Assembly (NCBI GenBank): GCA_966128725.1
Contig: CBHYLN010000037.1
Location: 1 to 40,278 of the forward strand
DNA length: 40,278 nucleotides
Direction: 5' to 3'
DNA from: JAFDZV01 sp966128725
GTDB lineage: Bacteria > Bacteroidota > Ignavibacteria > OLB7
Positions within the stretch are counted from its first letter, which is position 1; every line of letters starts with the position of its first letter. The position numbers were made by a program, and so were the translations under genes. Below are positions 40,225 to 40,278 of this stretch, in pieces. Under the pieces are notes generated by a model, which worked only from the letters and a program-made list of their open reading frames with translations, was not told where the DNA came from and ran no database searches.

Positions 40225-40278
40225 ATCGGGTAGCCGGGGGAGGTCACCCTCCCCCAGCTCCCACACCACCGTACGTGC
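40225..40278 (-). mobile_element. 3' end of a group II intron (part of domain V and domain VI)
   Basis: Read on the minus strand from the right edge. GCACGTACGG (40278-40269) is the 3' half of a domain V. Domain VI follows: GGGAGC (40262-40257) pairs with GCT (40234-40232) and CCC (40230-40228), leaving A40231 bulged, the branch-point adenosine, seven nt from the 3' end. The middle stem is GGGGGAGG/CCTCCCCC (40255-40248 and 40243-40236) capped by a GTGA (GNRA) loop. The intron ends ...CCCGAT at 40225. The maturase and 5' end are outside the window. Confidence 0.8.

Overview
The window is G+C-rich and gene-dense and looks like a chromosome segment from the Bacteroidota-Chlorobiota (FCB) group, most plausibly the Chlorobiota/Ignavibacteria/Kapabacteria side. 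Three signs support this: several secreted proteins end in a 'PNP...G.Y...' region resembling type IX secretion (T9SS) sorting domains; at least four genes have a TAnnTTTG box, the -7 element typical of this group, shortly upstream; and few starts have a good Shine-Dalgarno. The genus is inference. No rRNA, tRNA or CRISPR array was found.

Layout. 1-3504 (minus): a multihaem c-type cytochrome with eight haem sites and a C-terminal sorting-like domain, cut by the left edge, then a GT4 glycosyltransferase with a possible tiny coupled ORF. 3605-5799 (plus): purF, carrying a single-base frameshift in its HRGQES motif, and a LysE-type exporter. 5982-15422: a secreted repeat (propeller-like) protein, nadC, ruvB, a DUF2461 protein, a MerA/Lpd-like flavoprotein, a bifunctional-nuclease-domain protein and etfA/etfB. 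15618-18494: a large secreted BNR/sialidase-like protein with fibronectin-like and sorting domains. 19418-25066 (plus): a flavin reductase and a complete branched-chain amino acid ABC transporter (livKHMGF) with a strong hairpin between livK and livH. 25184-26893: an orphan DUF262-DUF1524 (GmrSD-like) nuclease, a probable defence gene. 26949-31696 (plus): a run of exported proteins (lipoprotein, two BNR/T9SS-type proteins, a small secreted protein) with a GT2 glycosyltransferase among them. 31697-32288: a gene-free, strongly structured stretch ending in an intrinsic terminator. 32289-34064: an unusual CpXC zinc-finger plus HExxH metalloprotease fusion. 34283-39340 (minus): small stress and housekeeping genes (GNAT, double DUF1801, OsmC, a hypothetical, GyrI-like, AlkD-like, AHSA1/SRPBCC and ArsR). 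The right edge holds a cysteine-rich secreted protein and the 3' end (domains V-VI) of a group II intron reading inward.

The most unusual feature is a pair of tandem-repeat arrays about 8 kb apart (10497-11175, period 66-67 bp; about 18647-19345, period exactly 68 bp). They are clearly related: each unit carries the same roughly 29-nt imperfect palindrome (GCATG...AACTC nnn GAGTT...CATGC) and a homologous roughly 38-nt inter-palindrome segment. This looks like a lineage-specific hairpin repeat family rather than CRISPR or coding sequence.

All names are assigned by reading motifs; no database search was possible.
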